Of a stretch of DNA of 27,645 bases, positions 12,662 to 19,168 are shown one piece after another. The notes below the pieces were generated by a model that had not been told where the DNA came from, did no database searches, and worked only from the letters and a program-made list of their open reading frames with translations. Source of the stretch: a virus. The stretch is from positions 1-27,645 of IMG/VR virus record IMGVR_UViG_3300031951_000982, one strand, 5' to 3'. The stretch's first letter is position 1. Each line of letters begins with the position of its first letter. Both the position numbers and the translations under genes were made by a program.

Positions 12662-13944
12662 CAGATGAACCCCGCTGATCTCTGCTGGTCTCGGATGTTG
12701 GTCATGAGGCCGACCAGACGCTCGTCGTTCTTGCGCTTGTCGGCTGCCGGGTACGCGTCGAACTTGAAGGAGCCGAGCGCGGTCTGGGCGCTTCCGATTC
12801 CCGCCTGCTGCGACGAGACGCGCTGCTGCTCCAGATCGGCTATCTCCTTGATGCGATCCTCGTTCGCCCCGACCTCTTGCATCCTGAGCCTCGACGCCTC
12901 CTCGGCTTCGCGCCTGATGCGCTTCTGCTCCGCTTCAGCCTGCTCGCGATCGCGCCGAGCGGCGTCGTCGGCGAGCTTCTGGTTCTGTTCGGCTTCCTTC
13001 TTCGCGGCCTCGTCGAGGTTCTTCAGCGTAAGGTCTCGCTCCATCATCAACAGCGAGACCTTGCGGTCGTGCCGCTCGTCGATCATCTTGACGATCGTCT
13101 CGTCCTCCGTCTTCGCGCGCTCGAGGTTGGTCTCCATGTTCAGGAGGCTCAACTTCTGCTCGTACTCCGCGCGCGCGATGCCCGCCTCGTTGCCAGACAT
13201 CTTGACCACGGCCACCTGTTGCTCAAGCTCAAGCCGACGATTCTCAAGCATGAGGGAGCCGCGCGTCGCGGCGTTCTCTGCCTCGATCTCGTTCTTCCGC
13301 GCCGCGCCGGCAAGCATTGAATCGCGCGCCGCCATCTGCTTCGCGATCAGGTCTTCCGCCGCCTTGTCCGCCGCGCCGAATGTGCTGTCGTAGATCGCCT
13401 CGCCGAGGTTTGCGAACGCGCCGACGAACGGGATCGTCTTGATGCCGTCGAGGATGGCGTCGGGAATCGACTTGTCCGACCTCATGAAGTTCGCGACCGC
13501 GTTCGCAAGTCCTGCGGCCATCATCGGGCCGGCGATGTTCTTCAGCATCCCGACCGACTTCGTCTGGAACGAGTCGGAGAAGTCGAAGCCGCCGCGCTCG
13601 CCCGCCTTGCGCATCTGCCCCGTCGCGCCCTTCGCCGCCACGACCTCTATGGCCTTCGGCACGGAGACATCCATCGCCTGCTTCGCGCCCTTGGTCACCG
13701 CGTCGTCAATCGCCTTCGGGACGGTGTCCTCGACGGCCTTGGCGACCTTCTTCGGCATCGCCGCCTTGATCGCGCGGCTCACCTCCTCGGCGATGCCCTG
13801 CCCCATGTCCTTGCTCGACGCGCCCTGAAACGCCGTTCCCGCGCGCTTGCCGGACTCAAGGAACGCGGCCTCAATCTTCGCGAACTGCGCGTCGAGCGCG
13901 GCGAGATCGGCCATGACGGAGATTGAGAGATTGCCTGCGCTCAT
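12661..13944 (-). CDS. Tail tape measure protein (short)
   Basis: This is a 427-residue product starting MSAGNLSISVMADLAALDAQ. It follows the two overlapping chaperone frames and precedes tail-tip genes, which is the tape measure position. Residues about 55-115 contain repeats of 'VPKAI..AV.KGA' type, residues about 135-190 have two hydrophobic segments (GPMMAAGLANAVANF; TIPFVGAFANLGEAI), and residues about 205-395 form a long charged coiled coil. These are tape measure traits. At the usual rule of about 0.15 nm per residue it would give a tail near 64 nm, short for a siphovirus. The start overlaps the chaperone frame as ATGA. Confidence 0.75.
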   Translation of the reverse strand: MSAGNLSISVMADLAALDAQFAKIEAAFLESGKRAGTAFQGASSKDMGQGIAEEVSRAIKAAMPKKVAKAVEDTVPKAIDDAVTKGAKQAMDVSVPKAIEVVAAKGATGQMRKAGERGGFDFSDSFQTKSVGMLKNIAGPMMAAGLANAVANFMRSDKSIPDAILDGIKTIPFVGAFANLGEAIYDSTFGAADKAAEDLIAKQMAARDSMLAGAARKNEIEAENAATRGSLMLENRRLELEQQVAVVKMSGNEAGIARAEYEQKLSLLNMETNLERAKTEDETIVKMIDERHDRKVSLLMMERDLTLKNLDEAAKKEAEQNQKLADDAARRDREQAEAEQKRIRREAEEASRLRMQEVGANEDRIKEIADLEQQRVSSQQAGIGSAQTALGSFKFDAYPAADKRKNDERLVGLMTNIRDQQRSAGFI

Positions 13945-14138
13945 CGGCTCTCCACATATCGACGCATCCAGTCTCCGTTTTCAGCCTGCGCCGACGAATG
14001 GCCGTTCAGCGCCAGACGGAGGTGCGCGTCGAACTCGCCGCAGGTGAGGTCGAACGGATGGCCGAGTCCTGGCGATGCGCGCGCGATCAGATGCGCCTCT
14101 GCAACGGGGTCGCGCTCGACCACGGGAGGCGCTATGCG
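13941..14138 (-). CDS. Tail assembly chaperone T-frame, expressed by -1 frameshift
   Basis: This second reading frame is open from the slippery site to 13941, giving 65 residues from CGC at 14138. It starts R-I-A-P-P-V-V-E-R-D-P-V and ends 'NGDWMRRYVESR'. It has no good start or ribosome binding site of its own. It lies in the -1 frame relative to the upstream gene, as in lambda G/GT. The fusion would be 198 residues (133 from the first frame plus 65). Its stop overlaps the tape measure start as ATGA. Gene order and frame geometry make the assignment strong, although frameshifting itself is predicted. Confidence 0.8.
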   Translation of the reverse strand, partial: RIAPPVVERDPVAEAHLIARASPGLGHPFDLTCGEFDAHLRLALNGHSSAQAENGDWMRRYVESR

Positions 14139-14144
14139 TTTCCC
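14093..14144 (-). promoter_or_regulatory. Programmed -1 frameshift signal (GGGAAAC plus stem)
   Basis: GGGAAAC (14138-14144) sits in the X-XXY-YYZ phase of the upstream frame (TCG GGA AAC), two codons before its TAG. Five bases later a perfect 7-bp stem starts (GCGCCTC at 14126-14132 pairs with GAGGCGC at 14093-14099). It encloses a 5-bp GGTCG/CGACC hairpin (14108-14121). This is the classic arrangement of slippery heptamer, short spacer and structured RNA. Confidence 0.85.
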
Positions 14145-14536
14145 GACTGCGGCTCGTCCTCTGCATCGAGCGTGTCCGTGTCGATGCCGAGCGCCTCGAG
14201 ACAGGTTCGGCTCAGTTCGCGCGGCAGCGCCTTCGAGCTGAAGTCGTTCGCGATCTCCGCGCTGCCCATCGACACCGTCAGGATGCGCAGCGCGCCCTTG
14301 AGGCTGTACGCGTCGAGGTAGAGCGCCGTCGTGTTCATCGCCTTGCGGCGAGCCTCTCCGATGTGCTCCGCCGCCTCGGCGCGCCCCATGCCCGCGAGCC
14401 GCGCGTCCTCAGCCGCCGCGCGCGCGCGCTCGGTGGCGAGTTCCTCGGACAGCGCGAGGCGCTGCCGAACCGTGAGGGGCGAGGCGCGGAAGTCCGTGCC
14501 GCCGACCGTGCAAGTCCACTGCGTGAGCCGAATCAT
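14132..14536 (-). CDS. Tail assembly chaperone (gpG-like)
   Basis: This is a 134-residue product starting MIRLTQWTCTVGGTDFRASP. The middle is helical and charged ('EELATERARAAAEDARLAG', then 'LYLDAYSLKGALRILTVSM'). The C-terminus is acidic (DTDTLDAEDEPQSGNA), as in tail chaperones. It lies between the tail tube and tape measure genes. In lambda-like phages G and the frameshift product GT act as scaffold chaperones for the tape measure during tail assembly. A GGAGG ribosome binding site precedes the ATG, which overlaps the upstream stop as ATGA. The slippery site is two codons before the stop. Confidence 0.8.
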   Translation of the reverse strand: MIRLTQWTCTVGGTDFRASPLTVRQRLALSEELATERARAAAEDARLAGMGRAEAAEHIGEARRKAMNTTALYLDAYSLKGALRILTVSMGSAEIANDFSSKALPRELSRTCLEALGIDTDTLDAEDEPQSGNA

Positions 14537-14802
14537 GCGCGCCTCCGAAGCAGTGCCGCAAACGGGTCGTCAAGTACGATCTGCCTGTCGCCCGCGCGGC
14601 GGATCGACCATCGGTCGACCTCATGCGGCTTGACGCCGCTCGAGACGAGCGCGAACCCAAGCGCGGCCTCTTCCGAGACCGTGCCGGGGTTGACGCGACG
14701 CGACCAAGCCCGTCCATCCTGCTGCACGACCGAGACGACCCAGTCGGTGTCGCCCGGCCCGCCGAAGGCGAGCACCGTTTCCTCTGTAGATGCGGTTTTC
14801 AT
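14533..14802 (-). CDS. Small protein between tail tube and chaperone genes, 89 residues
   Basis: The product starts MKTASTEETVLAFGGPGDTD. It continues 'WVVSVVQQDGRAWSRRVNPG' and 'WSIRRAGDRQIVLDDPFAAL', a mixed alpha/beta protein. No ribosome binding site is evident before the ATG; the start is 7 bases after the tail tube gene stop, so coupling is likely. Its stop overlaps the chaperone gene as ATGA. It is not a family I recognise; position suggests a tail assembly or tail completion role. Confidence 0.6.
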   Translation of the reverse strand: MKTASTEETVLAFGGPGDTDWVVSVVQQDGRAWSRRVNPGTVSEEAALGFALVSSGVKPHEVDRWSIRRAGDRQIVLDDPFAALLRRRA

Positions 14803-14809
14803 ATGAGTG

Positions 14810-15232
14810 TCAGACGAGCCATGTCACGACGGGCGCTGTGCCGTCTGCGTTGGCGAAGTTGCAAGTCAGCGTCGACTCGCCGTTCTTGTCGGAGTTGAAC
14901 GCGAAGTTGTTGAACACGCAGTTCGCGGCGATGCGCGCATCGGTGGTCGACGCGGCATCAAAGAGCGTGAGCGTGAGCGCCGCAGTCGCGGTCGAGACGA
15001 AGAACGACGCGGTGTTGGCGGTTGCCGTCGAATCGATGGCGGGCACGCCGTTCAGCGATCCAGTGAGGTCGAGCAGACCAAGGCGTCGGCGCTTGCCGGT
15101 GTCGCCGAATCCGGTCAGGTCGCTCTCGGGGCGCGCGAGCGTCGCCGCGAAGGTCTTGACCTTGATGACATCGCCGCCGGTGGGCATCGTCACATTGCCG
15201 TCGTTGCCGATGAGATAGGTGTTGATTGGCAT
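14810..15232 (-). CDS. Major tail (tube) protein
   Basis: This is a 140-residue product starting MPINTYLIGNDGNVTMPTGG. It has the common tail tube pattern: an N-terminal strand, 'VIKVKTFAATLARPESDLTG' with 'FGDTGKRR...LLDLTGSLNG' next, then beta strands ending 'STLTCNFANADGTAPVVTWL'. In siphoviruses this protein stacks as hexamer rings to form the tube. It lies between the tail completion gene and the chaperone pair, as expected. A GAGGAT ribosome binding site precedes the ATG. It is short but within the range for a minimal tube fold. Confidence 0.75.
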   Translation of the reverse strand: MPINTYLIGNDGNVTMPTGGDVIKVKTFAATLARPESDLTGFGDTGKRRRLGLLDLTGSLNGVPAIDSTATANTASFFVSTATAALTLTLFDAASTTDARIAANCVFNNFAFNSDKNGESTLTCNFANADGTAPVVTWLV

Positions 15233-15242
15233 GGGGGAATCC

Positions 15243-15635
15243 TCAGATGTCGAATGCCGTCAGGCGGTACGCCTCTGTCATCGACCATGAATCGTCGGAG
15301 AATGAAGGCACGCCCGCCGCAGACCTCACAAGCACGGCGCGATCGAATCCCGTGACCGTCAGCGATGTCGAGAAGGCGGTCGCGACGGCCTGCGCCGCCG
15401 CGTGAAGGTCGTCCACTCCGCTGTTCGAGAAGAAGAACTGGAACTCGAGCTGCATCGTGTGCTTGACCGCGCCGAACATCGGCTCGGTTCGCGTCTCGGT
15501 GGCTCGGTAGACGAGGAGCGGGAGAGCCGCGTTGGCCGCGCCGACATCGAGGTAGATGCGGCTCCCGACGATCGCCGTCAGGGTCGTCGTCGCCGCCAGC
15601 CTTGCCTTGATCGCGTTGAGGATTGCTTGGCTCAT
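15243..15635 (-). CDS. DUF3168-like tail completion / head-tail connector protein
   Basis: This is a 130-residue product starting MSQAILNAIKARLAATTTLT. It has the DUF3168 (gp17-like) layout: an N-terminal helix, 'IVGSRIYLDVGAANAALPLL' and 'VYRATETRTEPMF' strands, 'LEFQFFFSNSGVDDLHAAAQ' and a closing 'AYRLTAFDI'. Such proteins join the tail tube to the head. The ATG has an AGGGTG ribosome binding site and overlaps the preceding stop as ATGA. Longer upstream frames are discounted because they would overrun the gp10-like gene. Confidence 0.8.
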   Translation of the reverse strand: MSQAILNAIKARLAATTTLTAIVGSRIYLDVGAANAALPLLVYRATETRTEPMFGAVKHTMQLEFQFFFSNSGVDDLHAAAQAVATAFSTSLTVTGFDRAVLVRSAAGVPSFSDDSWSMTEAYRLTAFDI

Positions 15636-16159
15636 TTGAACACCCTGCCCATGCGCCTCTTGACCCACAAGGCCATGATGTTGGGGACTTCCTTCGACAC
15701 GGCTGAAACCACGGGACGCACATACGGGCGCGGCGCAAGGCGCGTGCGCGGACTGCCGTACTCCAGCGCGCGAGCGTAGGGCATATTGCTGCCAACGGTG
15801 TAGAGGATCGACTTTCCGCCCTGATCGACCATCGACACGAAGCCGTTGTCCTGCTCTTTGATCCCGAGCCGCGAATACGGAACGATCGTCCATGACGCGC
15901 GCAGCCGACCCGTCTGCGCCGCCGGCGGCTCGCCGGGAGCCGATCGCGTCCTGTTGATCTTGACGCGCTTGGCCTCGCCCTTGCGCTTCCGCATCACGAA
16001 GGTTCCAGCAGGACGGCCAGTGCCCTTCATGCTCAGGCGCTCGCGCATGGCGCGCTGGATCTGGAGTCCCACAGCGCCCATGCCGTCGATCACGCCGTCC
16101 TTGATGACGCTGATCGGGAACCCCGCGCGACCGCCAGCCCATCGGAACGAGGCGCTCAC
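15632..16159 (-). CDS. HK97 gp10-like head-tail/tail protein
   Basis: This is a 175-residue product. The GTG at 16157-16159 has a GAGGTGACGCT ribosome binding site and overlaps the previous stop as GTGA. Motifs typical of the HK97 gp10 family are present: 'PGEPPAAQTGRLRASW' (residues about 76-92) and 'MPYARALEYGSPRTRLAPRP' with 'YVRPV' (about 125-150). The middle is basic. Members form part of the head-tail or tail terminator region. The order (connector, head closure, gp10-like, DUF3168, tube) agrees with HK97-type phages. Confidence 0.8.
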   Translation of the reverse strand: MSASFRWAGGRAGFPISVIKDGVIDGMGAVGLQIQRAMRERLSMKGTGRPAGTFVMRKRKGEAKRVKINRTRSAPGEPPAAQTGRLRASWTIVPYSRLGIKEQDNGFVSMVDQGGKSILYTVGSNMPYARALEYGSPRTRLAPRPYVRPVVSAVSKEVPNIMALWVKRRMGRVFK

Positions 16160-16536
16160 AGCGTCACCTCTGGCTCAACCTCGACGCAGTCGACGATCGT
16201 GTGGTTCAAGTGCGGCGCAGCGCCCGTCTCGCCCAGTTCGCCCGGGTTCGTGACGCCCGTCACGCGCCAAGTCTTCGCTGTGCCCGTCACCTTGTCGTGG
16301 ATCTCGTCGTCGATGCGGATGTCGGCGCACCCCTCGAGGTAGATCGCAGTCGTCGTTCGACCGTTCATGCGCCCCTGCGCGACATCGCTCGACTGCGACG
16401 CGGGCTGCACGAAGCCGCGAACCTCGAACTCCCGCTCGTAGGTGCGCGAGACGCGGCCATCGGTCTCCACCGCCGTCGTGGGACGATAGACGAACAGACA
16501 GCGCCCGAACCGCGCGACGAGTCCGCCGACGCTCAA
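16156..16536 (-). CDS. Head closure / head-tail adaptor protein
   Basis: This is a 126-residue product from a TTG at 16534-16536 that overlaps the preceding stop as TTGA and follows GGAGG at good spacing. The content fits the head-tail adaptor fold: 'DGRVSRTYEREFEVRGFVQP', 'ASQSSDVAQGRMNGRTTTAI', 'YLEGCADIRIDDEIHDKV', then 'WRVTGVTNPGELGE' and 'IVDCVEV'. In such proteins the Q-P-A-S, D-I-R-x-x-D and W-x-V-x-G-V signatures recur. The 3' end (EVEPEVTL) carries the ribosome binding site of the next gene. Confidence 0.75.
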   Translation of the reverse strand: MSVGGLVARFGRCLFVYRPTTAVETDGRVSRTYEREFEVRGFVQPASQSSDVAQGRMNGRTTTAIYLEGCADIRIDDEIHDKVTGTAKTWRVTGVTNPGELGETGAAPHLNHTIVDCVEVEPEVTL

Positions 16537-17348
16537 CGCAGCCTCCGATACGGGGCGAGGAGCTCGCGGATCTCCTCCTGCTGCTCCGCTGCCGCGCGGC
16601 GGCTGTAGGAGTACCCGCCAAGGCTCTCGGAGGCGATGCCGCTGTCGCGCGTCCTGTCTCGGAAGAACCGCGCAGCGACCGTCAGCGTGGCTTGGACGAG
16701 GTCGTAGGGGATCGTGGTGAACCCGCCCGTGTAGTCGACGAGGATGGACGCGTAGCGCCTCTGGAACTGGCCGTGGATGATCGCCGCGTTCTCGTCGATC
16801 GAGTAGTCGGACAGGCTCTCCGTCCACCCCTCGAGCAAGCAGGACGAGTTGCGAAGATCGCGCCCCGCCACCTTGCGAATGTAGATCGACGGAATGTTGA
16901 GGTTCGCTGTTCCGCTGAACCCGGTCACCGCGCTGATCGCCGTCGCAAGTTCGTTCGTGGTGTCGTTCGTGCTCAGGCTCAGGCTCGTCGTGGTCGTCGC
17001 GCCCGCGCTGTCGCGGCGGTGCAGATGCAGCGAGGACGAATCCACCGAGACGGACGCGAACGCGTCGTTCGGGTTCGTGCTCGAGACGGTGAGAACCGTG
17101 TCCGTCGCGCCGCCCACAAAGAAGACGCTGACCGCTGGCGGGTTCTTCAGGACGATGCGATCGGCTCCGTAGGCGTCGTGCACCTCCTGCACGCGCGCCG
17201 AGGTGAACCGACGACCGCAGTATCGCTCGACCCACGCCGACGCGCGGTCGATCGACTGCTCGAGGATCGTGTCGGTCGAGCCGCCAGTGATCCCGAGGAA
17301 GGTCTTCAGTTCGGCGAGGGTGACGAGCGAGGTAGCGGCTACGGCCAT
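16533..17348 (-). CDS. Head-tail connector protein (gp6-like), with insertion
   Basis: This is a 271-residue product. The N-terminus 'LVTLAELKTFLGITGGSTDT' followed by 'IDRASAWVERYCGRRF' is the signature start of gp6-like connector proteins, and 'PYDLVQATLTVAARFFRDRT' near residue 215 is their conserved C-terminal helix. It is clearly longer than the roughly 100-200 residues usual for the family. The extra part is a Ser/Thr-rich stretch (about 85-165). The start shares one base with the preceding stop (TGATG). Confidence 0.8.
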   Translation of the reverse strand: MAVAATSLVTLAELKTFLGITGGSTDTILEQSIDRASAWVERYCGRRFTSARVQEVHDAYGADRIVLKNPPAVSVFFVGGATDTVLTVSSTNPNDAFASVSVDSSSLHLHRRDSAGATTTTSLSLSTNDTTNELATAISAVTGFSGTANLNIPSIYIRKVAGRDLRNSSCLLEGWTESLSDYSIDENAAIIHGQFQRRYASILVDYTGGFTTIPYDLVQATLTVAARFFRDRTRDSGIASESLGGYSYSRRAAAEQQEEIRELLAPYRRLR

Positions 17349-17557
17349 CAGGTGTCCTTCTTCTTCCCCCTCTTCGACGCTTTCGGAGGAGCGGTCGAAT
17401 CCACGAACAGCGGCGCGGGTTCGATCAGGCGCTGCGCGTACTTGCCTTCGACGAGCCGGCGCGCGGTCGCCTCGTCCGCGTTGAAGACAGTGCCAGGGCG
17501 CAGAGACCGCCGCCCCGTGCCCGGCTCGAATATCGCGCAGTTGCGGAGGCAGATCAG
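17348..17557 (-). CDS. Small head-region protein, probable CTG start, 69 residues
   Basis: The frame opens directly at the stop of the glycosyltransferase gene. No ATG, GTG or TTG exists near its 5' end. The first usable codon is CTG at 17555-17557, overlapping the TGA as CTGA, like the ATGA/GTGA/TTGA junctions of its neighbours. The product is 'ICLRNCAIFEPGTGRRSLRP', then 'GTVFNADEATARRLVEGKYA' and a basic C-terminus (KASKRGKKKDT). The 'EATARRLVEGKYA' motif occurs in small phage head-region proteins. Reading as a frameshift tail of the upstream gene is an alternative. Confidence 0.55.
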   Translation of the reverse strand: MICLRNCAIFEPGTGRRSLRPGTVFNADEATARRLVEGKYAQRLIEPAPLFVDSTAPPKASKRGKKKDT

Positions 17558-18588
17558 TAGGTCTTGCACTGCTCTGGCCTCCCGTGCTTCGAGTGGTCGC
17601 CGTTCCACTGGTTGATGACGCGGAGGTCTTCGCCCGGCCATGTCACGACGAGCTGGAGATGCCCGATGCGGACGCGCGGGCACACGGACACATTGTTCCC
17701 CGCCGCGTTCCACTTCTTCCAGAAGTAGATGTCGTCGTCGACCTTTGCCTCTCCCCACTCGCCGCGCTCGTCGGGGGTCGACCAGAACCACGGCTTGGCC
17801 ATTCGCTTCAGCGCGTCGACGCGGAAGAGCGTCAGGCCCATGTGTCCCGTCTCGCACTGCACGGCGTCCGTGTGGAACTTCGTCGAGTCGATCGTCTTGA
17901 GCCGCTGTCCATCCTCGCCGAGCATGGTCAGGAGCACCGAGTCGCGGTCGCGCCCGATCTGGAGCGGGAACAGCGCGTCGACATCGGGTCGCGTCTCCAT
18001 GATCTGCCACAGGCGGATGATGTCGGCCTCGTCGAAGATGGAGTCGAAGTCGATCGTCAGGACATACTTGCGGCCTGGCTCCGCGACCACGGATTCCATG
18101 ATCCGCTGGAGGCATTGCCCCCAGAACACGCCCGTGGACTTCATGAAGTCGATGCCGAGCTTCGCGCACGACAGGTGCGTCGCCGCCATCGTGTCCGTCC
18201 ACGCGACGCGCGGGAGGCTCATCACGGCGTGGATGTCGCGCATGGGGTACTGAGGCTTCGGCAGCGCGAAGCGCCGCGCCACGGCGCGCAGGACGGAGCC
18301 GTCCGACTCGATGTTCCCGAGGCGCTGCAAGCCCGCCGCGTCGAGCAGCCGCGACAGCTTCTCGCGGTTCCAGAGGCTCGAGTACTTGCCGCTGCCGAGC
18401 GCCATCTCCTCGACGCTTCCCGTGCCGTCCGCGTACGCCTTCGCCGCCGCGTCGAAGTCCGGAACGCAGAACGCCGCGCTCTGGCCCTCGTCCAGTTTCG
18501 CGGCGCATTGTTTGGCGATGTCGAGTTCCTTGCCGATGGGCGCGCGCGCGAGCGCGTCGCCGAAATCAATCATGTCCTCTGTATCCAT
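17554..18588 (-). CDS. GT-A-type glycosyltransferase
   Basis: This is a 344-residue product starting MDTEDMIDFGDALARAPIGK, with a GGAGGAATC ribosome binding site. Residues 165-174 (YVLTIDFDSI) give a DxD-type motif (D170-F-D172) for metal and nucleotide sugar. Residues about 272-302 have 'KVDDDIYFWKKWNAAGNN' and 'CPRVRIGHL', the usual acidic and late His elements of GT-A enzymes. Residues 60-95 (SSLWNREKLSRLLDAAGLQR) look like a separate small helical domain and recall the tail of class I methyltransferases. It lies inside the head gene block, which points to glycosylation of a virion or host surface component. The sugar and acceptor are unknown. Confidence 0.75.
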   Translation of the reverse strand: MDTEDMIDFGDALARAPIGKELDIAKQCAAKLDEGQSAAFCVPDFDAAAKAYADGTGSVEEMALGSGKYSSLWNREKLSRLLDAAGLQRLGNIESDGSVLRAVARRFALPKPQYPMRDIHAVMSLPRVAWTDTMAATHLSCAKLGIDFMKSTGVFWGQCLQRIMESVVAEPGRKYVLTIDFDSIFDEADIIRLWQIMETRPDVDALFPLQIGRDRDSVLLTMLGEDGQRLKTIDSTKFHTDAVQCETGHMGLTLFRVDALKRMAKPWFWSTPDERGEWGEAKVDDDIYFWKKWNAAGNNVSVCPRVRIGHLQLVVTWPGEDLRVINQWNGDHSKHGRPEQCKTY

Positions 18589-18622
18589 GATTCCTCCGAG
18601 TTGGTTGTGTGCCTCCACAGAC

Positions 18623-18648
18623 GGGGCGGGAGCCGAAGCCCCCGCCCC
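18623..18648 (-). terminator. Strong UUCG hairpin between decoration and glycosyltransferase genes
   Basis: The minus-strand RNA can form an 11-bp GC-rich stem (one G-U pair) closed by a UUCG tetraloop, between the gene ending at 18670 and the start at 18588. No U run follows, so it may be a partial terminator, a processing site or an mRNA-stabilising element rather than a full stop. Confidence 0.5.
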
Positions 18649-18669
18649 ATCCTACAGAGGTTCGTGCGA

Positions 18670-19092
18670 TCAGACCTGAGAGAGATTCGCAGTGCCGATC
18701 TCGGCTGCGGTCGTGCAGCCGTCAGCCGGCTCGCTGAGCTCGACCGCGATGATCGGCTCGGTGCTCGCGCCGAGGCCGAAGGTCGGCTTGAGGTAGCGAC
18801 GGCGACCGCGCAGGTCGACCTCGTAGACGATCTTGGCGAGGGTCGTCGCGATCGTGTTGGTGGTCGGCGTGTAGGCCGTGCCAGCGCCGGCGGCGGTGAT
18901 GGTGGTGAAGTTGCTGTTGTCGTCCGAGTCCTGAAGGATGTTGTTCGAGGAGGTCGTGCTGACGGCGACATTGCTGTTCGCGAAGCAGTAGATGCGCGCG
19001 AAGGAGAACCCACGGGTGTCGATCGACGCCGTGAGGGTAGTGACATTGGTCGCGCCGATCGCGGCGATGATGAACTTGCTGTTCTGACGCAT
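18670..19092 (-). CDS. Putative capsid decoration/head protein, 140 residues
   Basis: The product starts MRQNSKFIIAAIGATNVTTL. It is beta-rich with 'SIDTRGFSFARIYCFANSNV' and 'LRGRRRYLKPTFGLGASTEP'. Small proteins of this style ('ID..G...A.I......S.....SN...L..SD', then 'RRYLKP') are common right after the major capsid gene and may decorate the capsid. It is flanked by strong hairpins on both sides. An AAGGAA ribosome binding site precedes the ATG. The assignment rests on position and pattern, not on a named domain. Confidence 0.6.
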   Translation of the reverse strand: MRQNSKFIIAAIGATNVTTLTASIDTRGFSFARIYCFANSNVAVSTTSSNNILQDSDDNSNFTTITAAGAGTAYTPTTNTIATTLAKIVYEVDLRGRRRYLKPTFGLGASTEPIIAVELSEPADGCTTAAEIGTANLSQV

Positions 19093-19125
19093 GGTGTTTT
19101 TCCTTGCGGTTGAGTTTCGGAGAGC

Positions 19126-19156
19126 GGCGAGGCGCGGAGGTCATCCGCGCCCCGCC
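19126..19156 (-). repeat. 13-bp hairpin downstream of the major capsid gene
   Basis: GGCGGGGCGCGGA, a 5-base loop and TCCGCGCCTCGCC can pair over 13 bp with one G-U wobble on the minus-strand RNA. It is located between the capsid stop and the next gene. There is no U tract. It is likely a stabilising or processing hairpin for abundant capsid mRNA, or a weak terminator. Confidence 0.5.
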
Positions 19157-19168
19157 ACCAAGGGGGAA

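Noticed and set aside
16156-17235. Extension of the head closure gene to 359 residues
   Set aside because: The upstream part is a shadow of the connector gene. The TTG at 16536 has GGAGG and gives the normal family length.
18623-18648. Hairpin as a standard intrinsic terminator
   Set aside because: The minus-strand RNA lacks the U run after the stem, so only a partial or processing role can be supported.
17584-19113. A 509-residue plus-strand open frame
   Set aside because: It spans the opposite strand of three features (glycosyltransferase, hairpin, decoration gene) and has shadow-type composition; it is not a gene.
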